DNA of 31,609 nucleotides from Saprospiraceae bacterium UBA7328 (lineage in GTDB: Bacteria; Bacteroidota; Bacteroidia; Chitinophagales; Saprospiraceae), in NCBI GenBank assembly GCA_002471345.1, contig DKPS01000118.1:2883-34491 (forward strand), read 5' to 3'. Numbering within the stretch: the stretch's first letter is position 1; every line of letters begins with the position of its first letter. This document shows, piece by piece, positions 16,036 to 24,936 of this stretch. Both the position numbers and the translations under genes were made by a program. The notes under the pieces are model-generated. The model made no database searches. It had not been told where the DNA came from and saw nothing but the letters and a program-made list of their open reading frames with translations.

Positions 16036-17745
16036 TCAATTTTGGCTTTCAAAAACATAAGGCACATTAAAATCAAGTCTTCCTTTTTCAGCAATTTGTT
16101 TCACGGCATCATCTATTGTAAGTGCGTATGAGAAAGGGCCCTTTTCTGTAAGAAGTTCATTTTTTTTGAGAATGTCACGAATAGGTCCTTTAACATCTAC
16201 AAAATGAATGGAAATGTTCCTTTTTTTAAGATCTTCTTGAAGTTCTCTAAGCATATGTACTGAACTAGAGTCAATTCCACTAATCGCACTGGCATCTAAA
16301 ATGAGGTAGCGCGCACCTTTTTTATTTGCTAACTTGGCATATATTGTTTCTTTAATAAAATTCAAATTGGCAAAATAGAGTCTAGCATCAATCCTTAAAA
16401 TTATGGTATCATTCCTATCTATTAAATCATCAAACCTTTTCACGTTTCGATATTGAGTACTGTCAGGAATCTGACCTAGTTCCGCAATATGAGGGAATGA
16501 AGAGCGATAGACCACCATTATTAAAGAAAGAACTACCCCTGTACCAATTCCTTCTTCGATACCCATAAATAAAGTAGCTAATGCTGTAGCAATAAAAAGT
16601 CCAAAATCTGTTTTGTCAGTCCTCCAAAGATGTCTAGCTTCTTTAAAATCAATTAGCCCATAAATAGCAACCATAATGATCGCTGCAAGGATAGCTTTGG
16701 GCAAGTAATAAAAATAGGGCGTGAAAAATAACAATACCACAATCACTAAAAGTGCACTAATAATGGAAGCCATCCCACTTTTTGCTCCGGACTGATCATT
16801 CACAGCTGACCTGGATAATCCACCAGTCACTGGAAAAGCTTTAAACATAGACCCTAAAATATTGGCCATACCTAATGCAATCAGCTCATTATTGGCTACG
16901 ATGGTATAATTCTTATGCTTTTTCTGTATTGCTTTCGCTACTGCAATAGATTGCATAAAACCAATAAATGCAATGGTAAAAGCGATAGGCAACAAAGAAA
17001 CCATTGAGCCTTGATCAATATGTGGAATGCTAATTAGAGGTAGTCCCGATGGGATATCTCCAACTATTTCTACTCCTGAATTTATAAGTCCTAAAGCCCA
17101 GACTATTAGAATTGATAATGCTACTATTATGAGAGGGCCAGGAAGCTTATTTACAAATCTATTGATCAAAATTAGAATACTAATTCCAGAAATTCCAATT
17201 AAAAAGGTGATCCAATTAGTTTCTGAAAACCGTGTAAATGCCTCAATTAAAACTTCATGAAACATTCCCCTCGAAAGAGAAATACCCAACAGGTATTTTA
17301 ACTGATTAATAGCTATAATAATGGCTACTGCAGATGTAAACCCTGCTATCACTGGATGAGAAAGAAAATTTACAATAAAACCCATTCTCAACACTCCCAT
17401 TAATAGTTGAATACTTCCAATCATCAGAGCTAATAGAAGAGCCAACTGTATATATTCTGTAGTGCCTTGAGAGGCTATTCCCCCCACACCACTCGCAATA
17501 AGAATCGCCACCATTGCTCCCGGGCCTACAGACAGCTGTCTGGAAGTACCTAAAAATGCATAAACAATAAGTGGAATTGTAGCAGCATAGAGACCATATA
17601 TAGGAGGTAAACCTGCTAACATAGCGTAGGCCATTCCTTGAGGGATTAGCATCACCCCAACAGTAAGTCCTGCCGCCAAATCACCTTTAAAACTATCTTT
17701 TGAGTAGTCGGTAATCCAAGATAATATTGGAAAGTATTTTTTGAT
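16036..17745 (-). CDS. SulP-family anion/sulfate transporter with STAS domain
   Basis: A SulP (SLC26-type) permease: about 12-14 membrane segments with the signature GLTVGVMLIPQGMAYAMLAG, then ATIPLIVYAFLGTSRQLSVG, and a C-terminal STAS domain (IDARLYFANLNFI, LILDASAISGIDSSSVH). It probably carries sulfate or another inorganic anion such as bicarbonate. Family homology extends to KKYFPILSW, which begins after codon ATC at 17743-17745; an in-frame stop lies two codons before that and no ATG, GTG or TTG occurs between. The first standard start is TTG at 17679, which would remove the conserved leader. I therefore give 17745 as the likely start (569 residues), with 17679 as the alternative. It follows the Crp gene by 35 bases, so the two are co-transcribed. 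Confidence 0.9.
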   Translation of the reverse strand: MKKYFPILSWITDYSKDSFKGDLAAGLTVGVMLIPQGMAYAMLAGLPPIYGLYAATIPLIVYAFLGTSRQLSVGPGAMVAILIASGVGGIASQGTTEYIQLALLLALMIGSIQLLMGVLRMGFIVNFLSHPVIAGFTSAVAIIIAINQLKYLLGISLSRGMFHEVLIEAFTRFSETNWITFLIGISGISILILINRFVNKLPGPLIIVALSILIVWALGLINSGVEIVGDIPSGLPLISIPHIDQGSMVSLLPIAFTIAFIGFMQSIAVAKAIQKKHKNYTIVANNELIALGMANILGSMFKAFPVTGGLSRSAVNDQSGAKSGMASIISALLVIVVLLFFTPYFYYLPKAILAAIIMVAIYGLIDFKEARHLWRTDKTDFGLFIATALATLFMGIEEGIGTGVVLSLIMVVYRSSFPHIAELGQIPDSTQYRNVKRFDDLIDRNDTIILRIDARLYFANLNFIKETIYAKLANKKGARYLILDASAISGIDSSSVHMLRELQEDLKKRNISIHFVDVKGPIRDILKKNELLTEKGPFSYALTIDDAVKQIAEKGRLDFNVPYVFESQN

Positions 17746-17780
17746 CTCTTAAATTTTTGGCAATTCTATAATTTCATTCT

Positions 17781-18461
17781 TTACCACTCTGTATAATTAA
17801 GTATTTTGACTCGATTTCTTCCTTGCTTTATCAAGCCCTCTTTTTCCAATTTTTTCATCAATCTAGATATCACAACTCGACTTGAATTCAGGTCATTAGC
17901 TATTTCATAATGAGTAATGTTTAACTCATCGGATTTACTAACCCAAACTTTGTCCTTTAAGTACCGCTTCAACCGGTCATCCATATTATGGAAAGCTAAA
18001 TTATCGACTGCTTTGAGGAGTTCCATAACCCTTGTATTATAGCTGTCCAATACAAATACTCTCCACTTTTTATACGTTGTCATCCAAGTATCCATCTGCT
18101 CTACAGGAATAAATAAAAGCTCTGTAGATTCTTCTGTGACTGCCCTAATGGCTGATTTAGCGCTGCTGGTACAGCAGTTTAGGGTAATTGCACATGTATC
18201 ACCTAATTCTAGATAATAAAGCAATAATTCATGCCCCTCTTCGTCTTCTGTCATAATTTTCACAGATCCTGAAACGATAAGTGGGATATGAGTTACCTGC
18301 TGATTAATGTCCATGATTACTTGTCCTCCTTCAAATTTTTTCAAAGTCCCTAAATGACAAATTTCATTGATCAATTCTGGCTCAAATAGGAATTCAAATT
18401 TTTCATGAAGTTTAGTGTAACACTTTATATCAAAAGGAATGAATGGTGCCGTATTATTCAT
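17781..18461 (-). CDS. Crp/Fnr-family transcriptional regulator
   Basis: A 226-residue regulator. The N-terminal cyclic-nucleotide-binding-like domain (about 20-130) includes GGQVIMDINQQVTHIPLIVS and a divergent pocket (ELGDTCAITLNCC). The dimerisation helix follows, then a C-terminal winged helix (about 150-222) with the recognition region LNSSRVVISRLMKKLEKEGL. The residues that bind cAMP in E. coli CRP are not recognisable, so cAMP is unlikely to be the signal. Cysteines C90, C96 and C97 lie in the sensor loop, and C14 and C35 nearer the N-terminus; a thiol-based signal is possible. It is followed by the SulP gene, and a degenerate copy of the operator lies 61 bases upstream of its start, suggesting autoregulation. 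Family is secure; the sulfur-signal role is inference. Confidence 0.93.
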   Translation of the reverse strand: MNNTAPFIPFDIKCYTKLHEKFEFLFEPELINEICHLGTLKKFEGGQVIMDINQQVTHIPLIVSGSVKIMTEDEEGHELLLYYLELGDTCAITLNCCTSSAKSAIRAVTEESTELLFIPVEQMDTWMTTYKKWRVFVLDSYNTRVMELLKAVDNLAFHNMDDRLKRYLKDKVWVSKSDELNITHYEIANDLNSSRVVISRLMKKLEKEGLIKQGRNRVKILNYTEW

Positions 18462-18514
18462 GAAATAAAGTTATGATCTTATTCTTATCGAATGATCAAA
18501 AGAAAAAATAGTTT

Positions 18515-18530
18515 GGTGACATAAGTTACC
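18515..18530. promoter_or_regulatory. Degenerate CRP/FNR-type site upstream of the crp-type gene
   Basis: GGTGACATAAGTTACC is a near-palindrome sharing the core GTGAC...GT(C/T)AC with the perfect site at 14077-14094. Its centre is about 61 bases upstream of the Crp gene start, against 64 for the MBL gene. A -7-like TTCTTTTG ends about 25 bases from the centre, one helical turn closer than at the MBL gene, so binding here could repress. Confidence 0.6.
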
Positions 18531-19387
18531 TAATTGGTTCGACTTACTCTCAAAGATTCAAATATCACCGTGGATAGAATAATAGTCCCACCAATGATTG
18601 TGGTGGTTTCTGGTACTTCACCCAGAAAGAAATAAGCCAGTAGAATGCCATATATTGGAATAATTGACCCTAATAAACTTGCTGTAGTAATACTGAAATG
18701 CTTAAAACTTCTTACAAATAAGGTATGTCCGGCAGCTGTCGTAATTATACCTAAAAAAACAACTGCTTCCCATTGAAGAAAAACATTGTTATTCTCAAAA
18801 ATGAATACAACTGGCAATAATAGTATTGCCCCAATAATCAATTGAATCAAAATCAGATGGGATCCATTATGACCTAGTGCTAAGTCTCTAGAATAGATAT
18901 TTCGCATAGCAAAACAAAAAGCAGAAAACAACCCGAAAACAACTCCTTTAAAATTCCCGTCAGATAAATCAATAGTTGGTGACATGATCGCTATACCTAC
19001 AATGACAATTGCTCCAAGAACTAGATGTAATTTTTCAAATTTCAATTTTAGAAAAATAGGTTCCAAAATGGTAGTCATTGCAGGATAAGTGTAAAGCGTA
19101 ATAAATGCAATGGCAACACTAGAAAGATGTAAAGAATAAAAGTAAGTCACCCAGTGTAAAATGAGAAGAGTAGATGATATCAGATATTGCTTTCCATCCT
19201 GTTTCAAATTTACTTTTAGAGAAATATCTGTCCAGGTACAATAAAGCCAAAGGAAAAACAACCCAACTAGGCATCTCCACCAAATAGTAACAGGGGGAGC
19301 CATAGTAATATATTTACCCATTATACCAGAGGTACTGATAAATAGTAAGCCTAAGTTTAGCTCAAGAAGTTCTTTATTTTTATTGAT
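18530..19387 (-). CDS. EamA/DMT-family transporter, non-standard start
   Basis: A drug/metabolite-transporter (EamA) protein with about ten membrane helices in two repeats; the repeat boundary is near IDLSDGNFKGVVFGLFSAFCF. Substrate cannot be predicted. The ATG at 19321 gives 263 residues but cuts into the first helix. The reading frame continues upstream as NKNKELLELNLGLLFISTSGI, a normal DMT N-terminus, with no standard start before the in-frame stop at 19391-19393. The candidate starts are ATC at 19387 (285 residues) or ATT at 19390. An ATG four bases before the ATT is out of frame by one base. The gene follows the propeller gene by 38 bases, and its stop touches the degenerate Crp site. 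Confidence 0.85.
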   Translation of the reverse strand: MNKNKELLELNLGLLFISTSGIMGKYITMAPPVTIWWRCLVGLFFLWLYCTWTDISLKVNLKQDGKQYLISSTLLILHWVTYFYSLHLSSVAIAFITLYTYPAMTTILEPIFLKLKFEKLHLVLGAIVIVGIAIMSPTIDLSDGNFKGVVFGLFSAFCFAMRNIYSRDLALGHNGSHLILIQLIIGAILLLPVVFIFENNNVFLQWEAVVFLGIITTAAGHTLFVRSFKHFSITTASLLGSIIPIYGILLAYFFLGEVPETTTIIGGTIILSTVIFESLRVSRTN

Positions 19388-19425
19388 AATTCATCCCTAT
19401 TTTGTCAAATGCTAGTTAAAACTGT

Positions 19426-22400
19426 TTAGTCTTTTAAAATAAGAATAGGTAAATCTAAATTCTTGTACTCTTTATTATATTCTGCTATTGGTCCGTAGAT
19501 GATAATATTCATTTCTGATTTAGATGTAGCCCATTCATTCATAAGATCACTCTTTCTCTGCTTCATCCCTTCTGTAAGCCTTGGGTCATGCCCACTTGAC
19601 CTAGATGCAAGATTTGCCAACTCTGCATTTAGACGATTTGGAAAGTTAATCACATCTTGAAAAGTCTTTTGATCTCTTTGGACTAAATTGCTTTCCCAAC
19701 TACTCATCTTCTCTAAAAGTTCTTCTCCTATTGCATGTAAGTCAGAGGCACCATCATTATCCTCTATTATCGATTGTCTTTGTTTCAGTTGTTTTTTTAT
19801 AGAAATAAATGATTTTACCGACGAAGTAACTTCCCTAAAAGTTTGATGCAAGTCATCGATAAAATTTTCTCTTTCCTCAAAAGATTCAGCATTAACTTTA
19901 AGTTTTGGATCCTGAAGGACAGTTATCTTGGCTTCTGACAATTGATCTCCAAACTTGAGTTTAGCTGTATAATTTCCTGGAGATACAGGCACTCCATCAA
20001 AACTGCCAAGCATAAAAACATCATTTATAAATGGAAGTGACTCTTTTGTCAAGTCCCAATTGATTCTATTAATTCCTTTTCTTGTAGTAAGCAGTTTTTC
20101 TGGACTTGGAGATCCTGGAAACTTTTTTAATCCTTTCACTTTTTTACTGGAATAATCCTTTACTAATTCTTCACGATCATTATAGATCTCAAGTACGATC
20201 TCTCCTGAATCAATGTCCATTGGTAATTGATAATCTATCATAACTCCTCCCTTATGGTTTTCACCCATTCCACTGGTTCTATATGATCTAGTTGGTAATG
20301 CATAGGTAGGTTTAGGACCATAAAGCGCAATGTCATTAGACTTCTTACCTGAAGTGGCTTGAATAGCACTTAAATCATCTAGAATCCAAAATGACCTTCC
20401 ACTTGTGGCCACGATCATGTCATTATCTCTGAATGTAAAGTCTGTAATAGGACATGTAGGAAGATTCAATTGCAATAGTTGCCACCTTGATCCTCCATTA
20501 AATGAAACATAAAGTCCATTTTCGGTACCTGCATACAGTAGGTTGGGAACTTTTGGATCTTCTCTTACTACTCTTACAAATACATCATTTGGAATTCCAT
20601 TAGTGATTTTTGTCCATGACTGACCATAATTATTGGTCTTATAAATCATAGGACGCATATCATTAAACTTGTATCTGGTTACTGCGATATATGCTGTACC
20701 ATTGTTATGTGAAGAAATATCAATGGCATTAATTAAGGATTCAGGTAAACCTCGAGGAGTTATATCGGTCCAATCCTCTCCCTCATTGCGTGTAATGTGG
20801 ACCTTACCACAATCACTTCCTGTATACATAGTTCCATTTTCCTGGTGAGAATAAGCGATATAACTGAGTGTATTATATACTTCTCCTCCTGCACCTTCTA
20901 TCGTATATGGAGTCCCACCAACTACATGTTTAGACTTATCATTTCGCGTCAAATCTGGACTTATTTCGGTCCACGATGACCCTTCGTCCGTTGTTTTAAG
21001 GACCTTATTCCCTCCATGATAGATGATCGTAGGATCCCAAGGGTTGGCAACAATAGGAGCATTCCAATTGAAACGATATTTCATTTCTGAAGGATTCCAA
21101 CCTAACACTGCTGTAGGATAAGCTATAATATCTCTACTTTCTCTAGTGGCATGATCAAAAACAGAAATATTACCCTGATAACAGCCTCCATAAACCAACT
21201 TCGGATCTTTAGGATCAAATGCTAAGAATGCACTTTCACATCCAGATACTGGATACCAATCTTTCCAACCTAATCCACCGCCATTAGTTCTGCTCGCTGT
21301 TGATATAGTAGAATTATCTTGCTGGCCTCCATAAACTCTGTAAGGTACTTGTGCATCAGTAATAACTCTATAAAACTGTATAGTCATTTGATTTTGCTGA
21401 CTACTCCAAGTCTGTCCACCATTAAAAGTAACACAAGCTCCTCCATCATTAGAGAGAATGATATTTTGATTATTATTTGGATTAATCCATAGGTGATGCT
21501 GATCTCCATGAGGGTTCTTTACCGATTTAAAACTTTTGCCCCCATCGATTGACTTTAGCATTGGAGCGTTCAACACATATACTGTATTTTCATTTATGGG
21601 GTCAGCAAAAATTTCAATGTAATACCATGATCTTGCTATGGTAATACGATCTTTTGTAGTTTGTTTCCAAGTCTCACCAGCATCGTCAGAACGATACACT
21701 CCAGCTTTTTCTCCTTCTGCTTCGATATTAGCATAAACTACATTAGAATTGGCTCTAGATACATCGATTGAAACTTTTCCTAATTCTTCAGGTAGCCCTT
21801 CTTCCAATTGTTCCCAAGACTCACCTCCATCTGTGGATTTATACAACCCTGAACCAGTGCCTCCACTTCTGACCTGCCATGGTGTTCTTCTATGATCCCA
21901 CATTCCAGCATAAAGAATCCGAGGATTATGTGCATCCATACTTAAATCAGCACAGCCAGTATTTTGATCTATATAAAATATTTTTTTCCAAGTCTTTCCT
22001 CCGTCAAGAGTTTTGTATATACCCCGATCTGCTGAAGGTCCATGAAGTGCTCCTTGCACTGCTACAAAAACTATATCCGGATTTTGTGGATGAATTCTGA
22101 TCTCCGCAATATGACGAGACATAGGCAATCCAATATGACTCCACGTTTTTCCTCCATCGGTACTTTTGTACATACCATCGCCATGTGAAGTCATTACCCC
22201 TCTGACTGGATGTTCTCCCATTCCTACATATACTACATTTGGATCAGAGGGGGCTACTTCAACTGATCCAACAGAGCCCATTTTGAAAAATTCATCAGAA
22301 ATGTTATTCCAAGAGATTCCGGCATCAGTGGTTTTCCAAAGCCCACCTCCAGTACTTCCCATGTAATATGTCTGAGGATCTCCTATTACTCCGCATGAAG

Positions 22401-22527
22401 CAACAGACCTTCCACCTCGAGTAGGGCCGATATTTCTAAATTCTAATCCATGATAAAATTCTTTTAAATCTTGAGCTTCTGAATAAACTAATGTGAGTAC
22501 GAATAGAAATGATAGTATTGAGCGCAT
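19426..22527 (-). CDS. Exported Vps10/sortilin-type BNR-repeat beta-propeller protein
   Basis: A 1033-residue protein with a signal peptide (about 1-18, [15 protein letters not shown]). The first ~700 residues are tandem propeller blades with Asp-box/BNR motifs ([26 protein letters not shown] repeated, [30 protein letters not shown]), as in Vps10/sortilin-like and xyloglucanase-fold proteins. From about 710 the blades end and a region resembling a beta-sandwich ([19 protein letters not shown]) and a helical C-terminus (about 860-1000) follow. No glycosidase active site can be assigned, so I do not call an enzyme. It is probably periplasmic or secreted. A -7-like TAACTTTCG lies about 20-30 bases upstream on the minus strand. 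Function unknown; the domain type is common in Bacteroidota. Confidence 0.85.
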   Translation of the reverse strand: MRSILSFLFVLTLVYSEAQDLKEFYHGLEFRNIGPTRGGRSVASCGVIGDPQTYYMGSTGGGLWKTTDAGISWNNISDEFFKMGSVGSVEVAPSDPNVVYVGMGEHPVRGVMTSHGDGMYKSTDGGKTWSHIGLPMSRHIAEIRIHPQNPDIVFVAVQGALHGPSADRGIYKTLDGGKTWKKIFYIDQNTGCADLSMDAHNPRILYAGMWDHRRTPWQVRSGGTGSGLYKSTDGGESWEQLEEGLPEELGKVSIDVSRANSNVVYANIEAEGEKAGVYRSDDAGETWKQTTKDRITIARSWYYIEIFADPINENTVYVLNAPMLKSIDGGKSFKSVKNPHGDQHHLWINPNNNQNIILSNDGGACVTFNGGQTWSSQQNQMTIQFYRVITDAQVPYRVYGGQQDNSTISTASRTNGGGLGWKDWYPVSGCESAFLAFDPKDPKLVYGGCYQGNISVFDHATRESRDIIAYPTAVLGWNPSEMKYRFNWNAPIVANPWDPTIIYHGGNKVLKTTDEGSSWTEISPDLTRNDKSKHVVGGTPYTIEGAGGEVYNTLSYIAYSHQENGTMYTGSDCGKVHITRNEGEDWTDITPRGLPESLINAIDISSHNNGTAYIAVTRYKFNDMRPMIYKTNNYGQSWTKITNGIPNDVFVRVVREDPKVPNLLYAGTENGLYVSFNGGSRWQLLQLNLPTCPITDFTFRDNDMIVATSGRSFWILDDLSAIQATSGKKSNDIALYGPKPTYALPTRSYRTSGMGENHKGGVMIDYQLPMDIDSGEIVLEIYNDREELVKDYSSKKVKGLKKFPGSPSPEKLLTTRKGINRINWDLTKESLPFINDVFMLGSFDGVPVSPGNYTAKLKFGDQLSEAKITVLQDPKLKVNAESFEERENFIDDLHQTFREVTSSVKSFISIKKQLKQRQSIIEDNDGASDLHAIGEELLEKMSSWESNLVQRDQKTFQDVINFPNRLNAELANLASRSSGHDPRLTEGMKQRKSDLMNEWATSKSEMNIIIYGPIAEYNKEYKNLDLPILILKD

Positions 22528-22582
22528 TTTCTGTTTTTGTTTTGTAGGACGAAAGTTAACTAACTACTCCTTAAATAATGTG

Positions 22583-22599
22583 ATATTCTAATAGAATAT
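22583..22599. repeat. Perfect inverted repeat ATATTC-N5-GAATAT upstream of the propeller gene
   Basis: Six-base arms ATATTC and GAATAT flank TAATA in the 158-base gap upstream of the exported propeller gene, whose start is about 56 bases away. The position and symmetry fit an operator, but arms this short and AT-rich also arise by chance in this genome. Confidence 0.3.
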
Positions 22600-22685
22600 A
22601 GATATAAGGAGGATCTATGTAATAATGAGCCATATAATTAAGAATTGACAGTCAAATTGTTATTGCAAAACTGAGAACAAATGAT

Positions 22686-23654
22686 TTACTCTTTTGGATG
22701 CATTCCTGTATTAATTGTTGATTCTCCTTTTGAGTCTATGCTTATCTCATAATAGAATGCTGTAGGAGCTCTATATCCTCCAAAAGTTCTGGTTCCCTGC
22801 ATATCACATTGCATATTATAAACTCTGATTTTATTGTCCTTCTCGGTGACGACATAATAACCTTGAGCAACCCATTTTAGTTTTTTTACCAGGTTATTAT
22901 CCATTGTTTGTAATAGATCATCATTAATAGAAAAAGATTCAAATACAATACGATTTTGGTTTAGCATATTATACTTTCCAATGTAAAGATCCTTATCTCC
23001 TTTTGCAACTCCATACCATTGCACATTTCCAATTTTAACTGGAACAGTTAACAATCCATATGATGGCAGATTTTGAGATTTGAGTTGATTGTAAAATTCC
23101 TTTTGAATGTGCTGTTTATTAGCCAAAGTGAAAAGTAGGTAGATAGAACTCGCAATTAAGCCTAAGTTATTGGGCAATGATCTGCGACTGTCTTTTTTAT
23201 TATATAGATAGATGCTAAATCCCAAACCAGTCATTAGAGGTAATGTATATATAGGATCAACAATGTTAATACTATCAAAACTTATTCTCCAATCAGAAAA
23301 AGGTAACAGCAACTGCGTCCCGTAAGTGGTAAAAGCATCCAACAAGACATGTGTAAAAAGTGCAAAAAATGACACCATCCATGCTTTTCTGTATGATAAA
23401 TCTCCAATCCATTTGATCTTACTCATTGCAAATGCAATCAAAAAGGCAGTGACCAAACAAAACAAAATGGAATGACTGTATCCTCGATGAAAACTCATCT
23501 TGGTCATCTCATCTAGGAAAGGTATAAACAAGACATCCAAATCAGGTATAGTTCCGATTACAGCACCGGCAATAGCTGCTTTATGGCCAATTTTTCGTCC
23601 TGCTACAGCTTCGCCAATTGCTGCTCCTAATACTGCTTGTGTTATACTATCCAC
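22686..23654 (-). CDS. YdjM-like membrane-bound metal-dependent hydrolase (DUF457)
   Basis: A 322-residue protein of the YdjM/DUF457 family. The N-terminal part has MDSITQAVLGAAIGEAV and GTIPDLDVLF, then the His motif FHRGYSHSILF and the transmembrane FALFTHVLLDAFTTYG; these His/Asp residues are the presumed metal ligands. About four membrane segments are followed by a ~130-residue soluble C-terminal domain. The family is named hydrolase from similarity, and its reaction is not established. The gene starts 12 bases after the stop of the CDCC propeller lipoprotein and is the last gene of the copper operon on this strand, so it may be co-transcribed with metal-resistance genes. That association is positional only. 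Confidence 0.85.
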   Translation of the reverse strand: MDSITQAVLGAAIGEAVAGRKIGHKAAIAGAVIGTIPDLDVLFIPFLDEMTKMSFHRGYSHSILFCLVTAFLIAFAMSKIKWIGDLSYRKAWMVSFFALFTHVLLDAFTTYGTQLLLPFSDWRISFDSINIVDPIYTLPLMTGLGFSIYLYNKKDSRRSLPNNLGLIASSIYLLFTLANKQHIQKEFYNQLKSQNLPSYGLLTVPVKIGNVQWYGVAKGDKDLYIGKYNMLNQNRIVFESFSINDDLLQTMDNNLVKKLKWVAQGYYVVTEKDNKIRVYNMQCDMQGTRTFGGYRAPTAFYYEISIDSKGESTINTGMHPKE

Positions 23655-23666
23655 TACAGTTATTTT

Positions 23667-24935
23667 TTATGTTTTTATAAATTGATCAAGTGAGATCCAC
23701 GCAGATTTTATAGACGTAGAAATGGTATCAGATACCGTCCATGCCATGATCAAATTATCATGATTTATTACCATCTGAGGAAACCCGCTTTGTCTAGATG
23801 ATTTTGTTTGCGAAACCGTTTTCACTTCATGTCTTTTGTTCTCATCTACTCTTGCAATGTTAATCAATGCTTCATCTTCATTACTTTCCATCCAAGAAAC
23901 CAATACCTCTGAATTTGAAAGTAAAACAAGATCTACTCTCCCTAATGGATCCCCTTCATCTACTCGTATTGGCAAATCAAAATTGGCACCACCATCGTAA
24001 GAAAATGCAACTTTCACTTCAGGGCTGTCATTTGCCATACTAAACCATGCTACTACTACCTTATTTCCTTTAGCTTTTACCACTGGGCCATTTACGGGAC
24101 AACCTGGAATATACCAATCATCAATAAATACAGAATGAGGTGCTTGCCACTTTCCATCAATATTGCGAGCTATATAGATATCTCGTATTTCATTTTCTGA
24201 TCTATTGCGATATACAACAACAGGTCCATTCCCAGTCATTGCCGCACTGGTCTGACAACAATCACATACTCTATTATCAATCTCTGTATCGTCATAAATG
24301 AATCCTTCATGATCAAATGTTGCACCACGTAGACTCATAGCTCCATGATGTCCATGAGGATCATCATTTTCACCCATTTTAACGTCATTTTTGGTATTAC
24401 GGCCATCTAGCCATGTGGCAAATACTCGATCTTGAGAAAATGGTAAAATGCTTACAAAACCATGTTCTGCTGTTACTCCATCTTTATGAAGAATAAATGA
24501 AGACTCCCAATTCTGTCCTTTGTTAAAAGATTGCGAAATGTGAATGTCATAGTCATACGTACCTTCTGTGCTTTTTTGTAACCAATGAGCAGCTAAAGTC
24601 TGATCTTTTCCGTACGAAATAAGTGATGGGAAATCTGCCCAATTCACAAACCAGTCATTACCACTAGAAACTGTCTTTGGATTCGTCCATTGATTATTAC
24701 CTAACTTTGAAAATCTCAGTTCCACCTCGCTCCCTTCTATGTATTCAATCCAAGAGAGATAGACTTCATTAGATTCACTTACAAATAGATTTGGTTCGCC
24801 GCCCTCTTTACAATGTGTTTCCATCATATTGATAGAAAATTGGTCACTATGTTGCTTGACATCGTGGCAAGAACATAAAGCCCCTAATAAAAAGAATGCG
24901 AATAGTTTATCCCATTCGAACTTATTTCTGCTCAT
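23667..24935 (-). CDS. BNR/sialidase-like exported lipoprotein with CDCC and HGHH motifs
   Basis: A 422-residue protein, probably a lipoprotein (cleavage before C23 in LCSC after the hydrophobic 11-20), with a sialidase-like beta-propeller. I chose ATG 24935 (MSRNKFEWD) because it gives the signal peptide directly; the frame opens further upstream to 25034, but that overlaps the HMBD lipoprotein gene. The start lies 1 base after that gene's stop, so translation is probably coupled. Distinctive residues are VCDCCQT (C224, C226, C227) and DPHGHHGAM (H194, H196, H197), which look like metal ligands and are not typical of true sialidases. No sialidase Arg triad is obvious. Within a copper-efflux operon it is best seen as a periplasmic metal-handling propeller, which is inference. 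Confidence 0.82.
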   Translation of the reverse strand: MSRNKFEWDKLFAFFLLGALCSCHDVKQHSDQFSINMMETHCKEGGEPNLFVSESNEVYLSWIEYIEGSEVELRFSKLGNNQWTNPKTVSSGNDWFVNWADFPSLISYGKDQTLAAHWLQKSTEGTYDYDIHISQSFNKGQNWESSFILHKDGVTAEHGFVSILPFSQDRVFATWLDGRNTKNDVKMGENDDPHGHHGAMSLRGATFDHEGFIYDDTEIDNRVCDCCQTSAAMTGNGPVVVYRNRSENEIRDIYIARNIDGKWQAPHSVFIDDWYIPGCPVNGPVVKAKGNKVVVAWFSMANDSPEVKVAFSYDGGANFDLPIRVDEGDPLGRVDLVLLSNSEVLVSWMESNEDEALINIARVDENKRHEVKTVSQTKSSRQSGFPQMVINHDNLIMAWTVSDTISTSIKSAWISLDQFIKT

Positions 24936-24936
24936 A

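Noticed and set aside
22606..22627. Strong Shine-Dalgarno-like AAGGAGG followed by ATG TAA, then an ATG 7-codon frame
   Set aside because: A start-stop minimal frame and a 7-codon peptide with no support; Bacteroidota rarely rely on such sites, so chance is likely.
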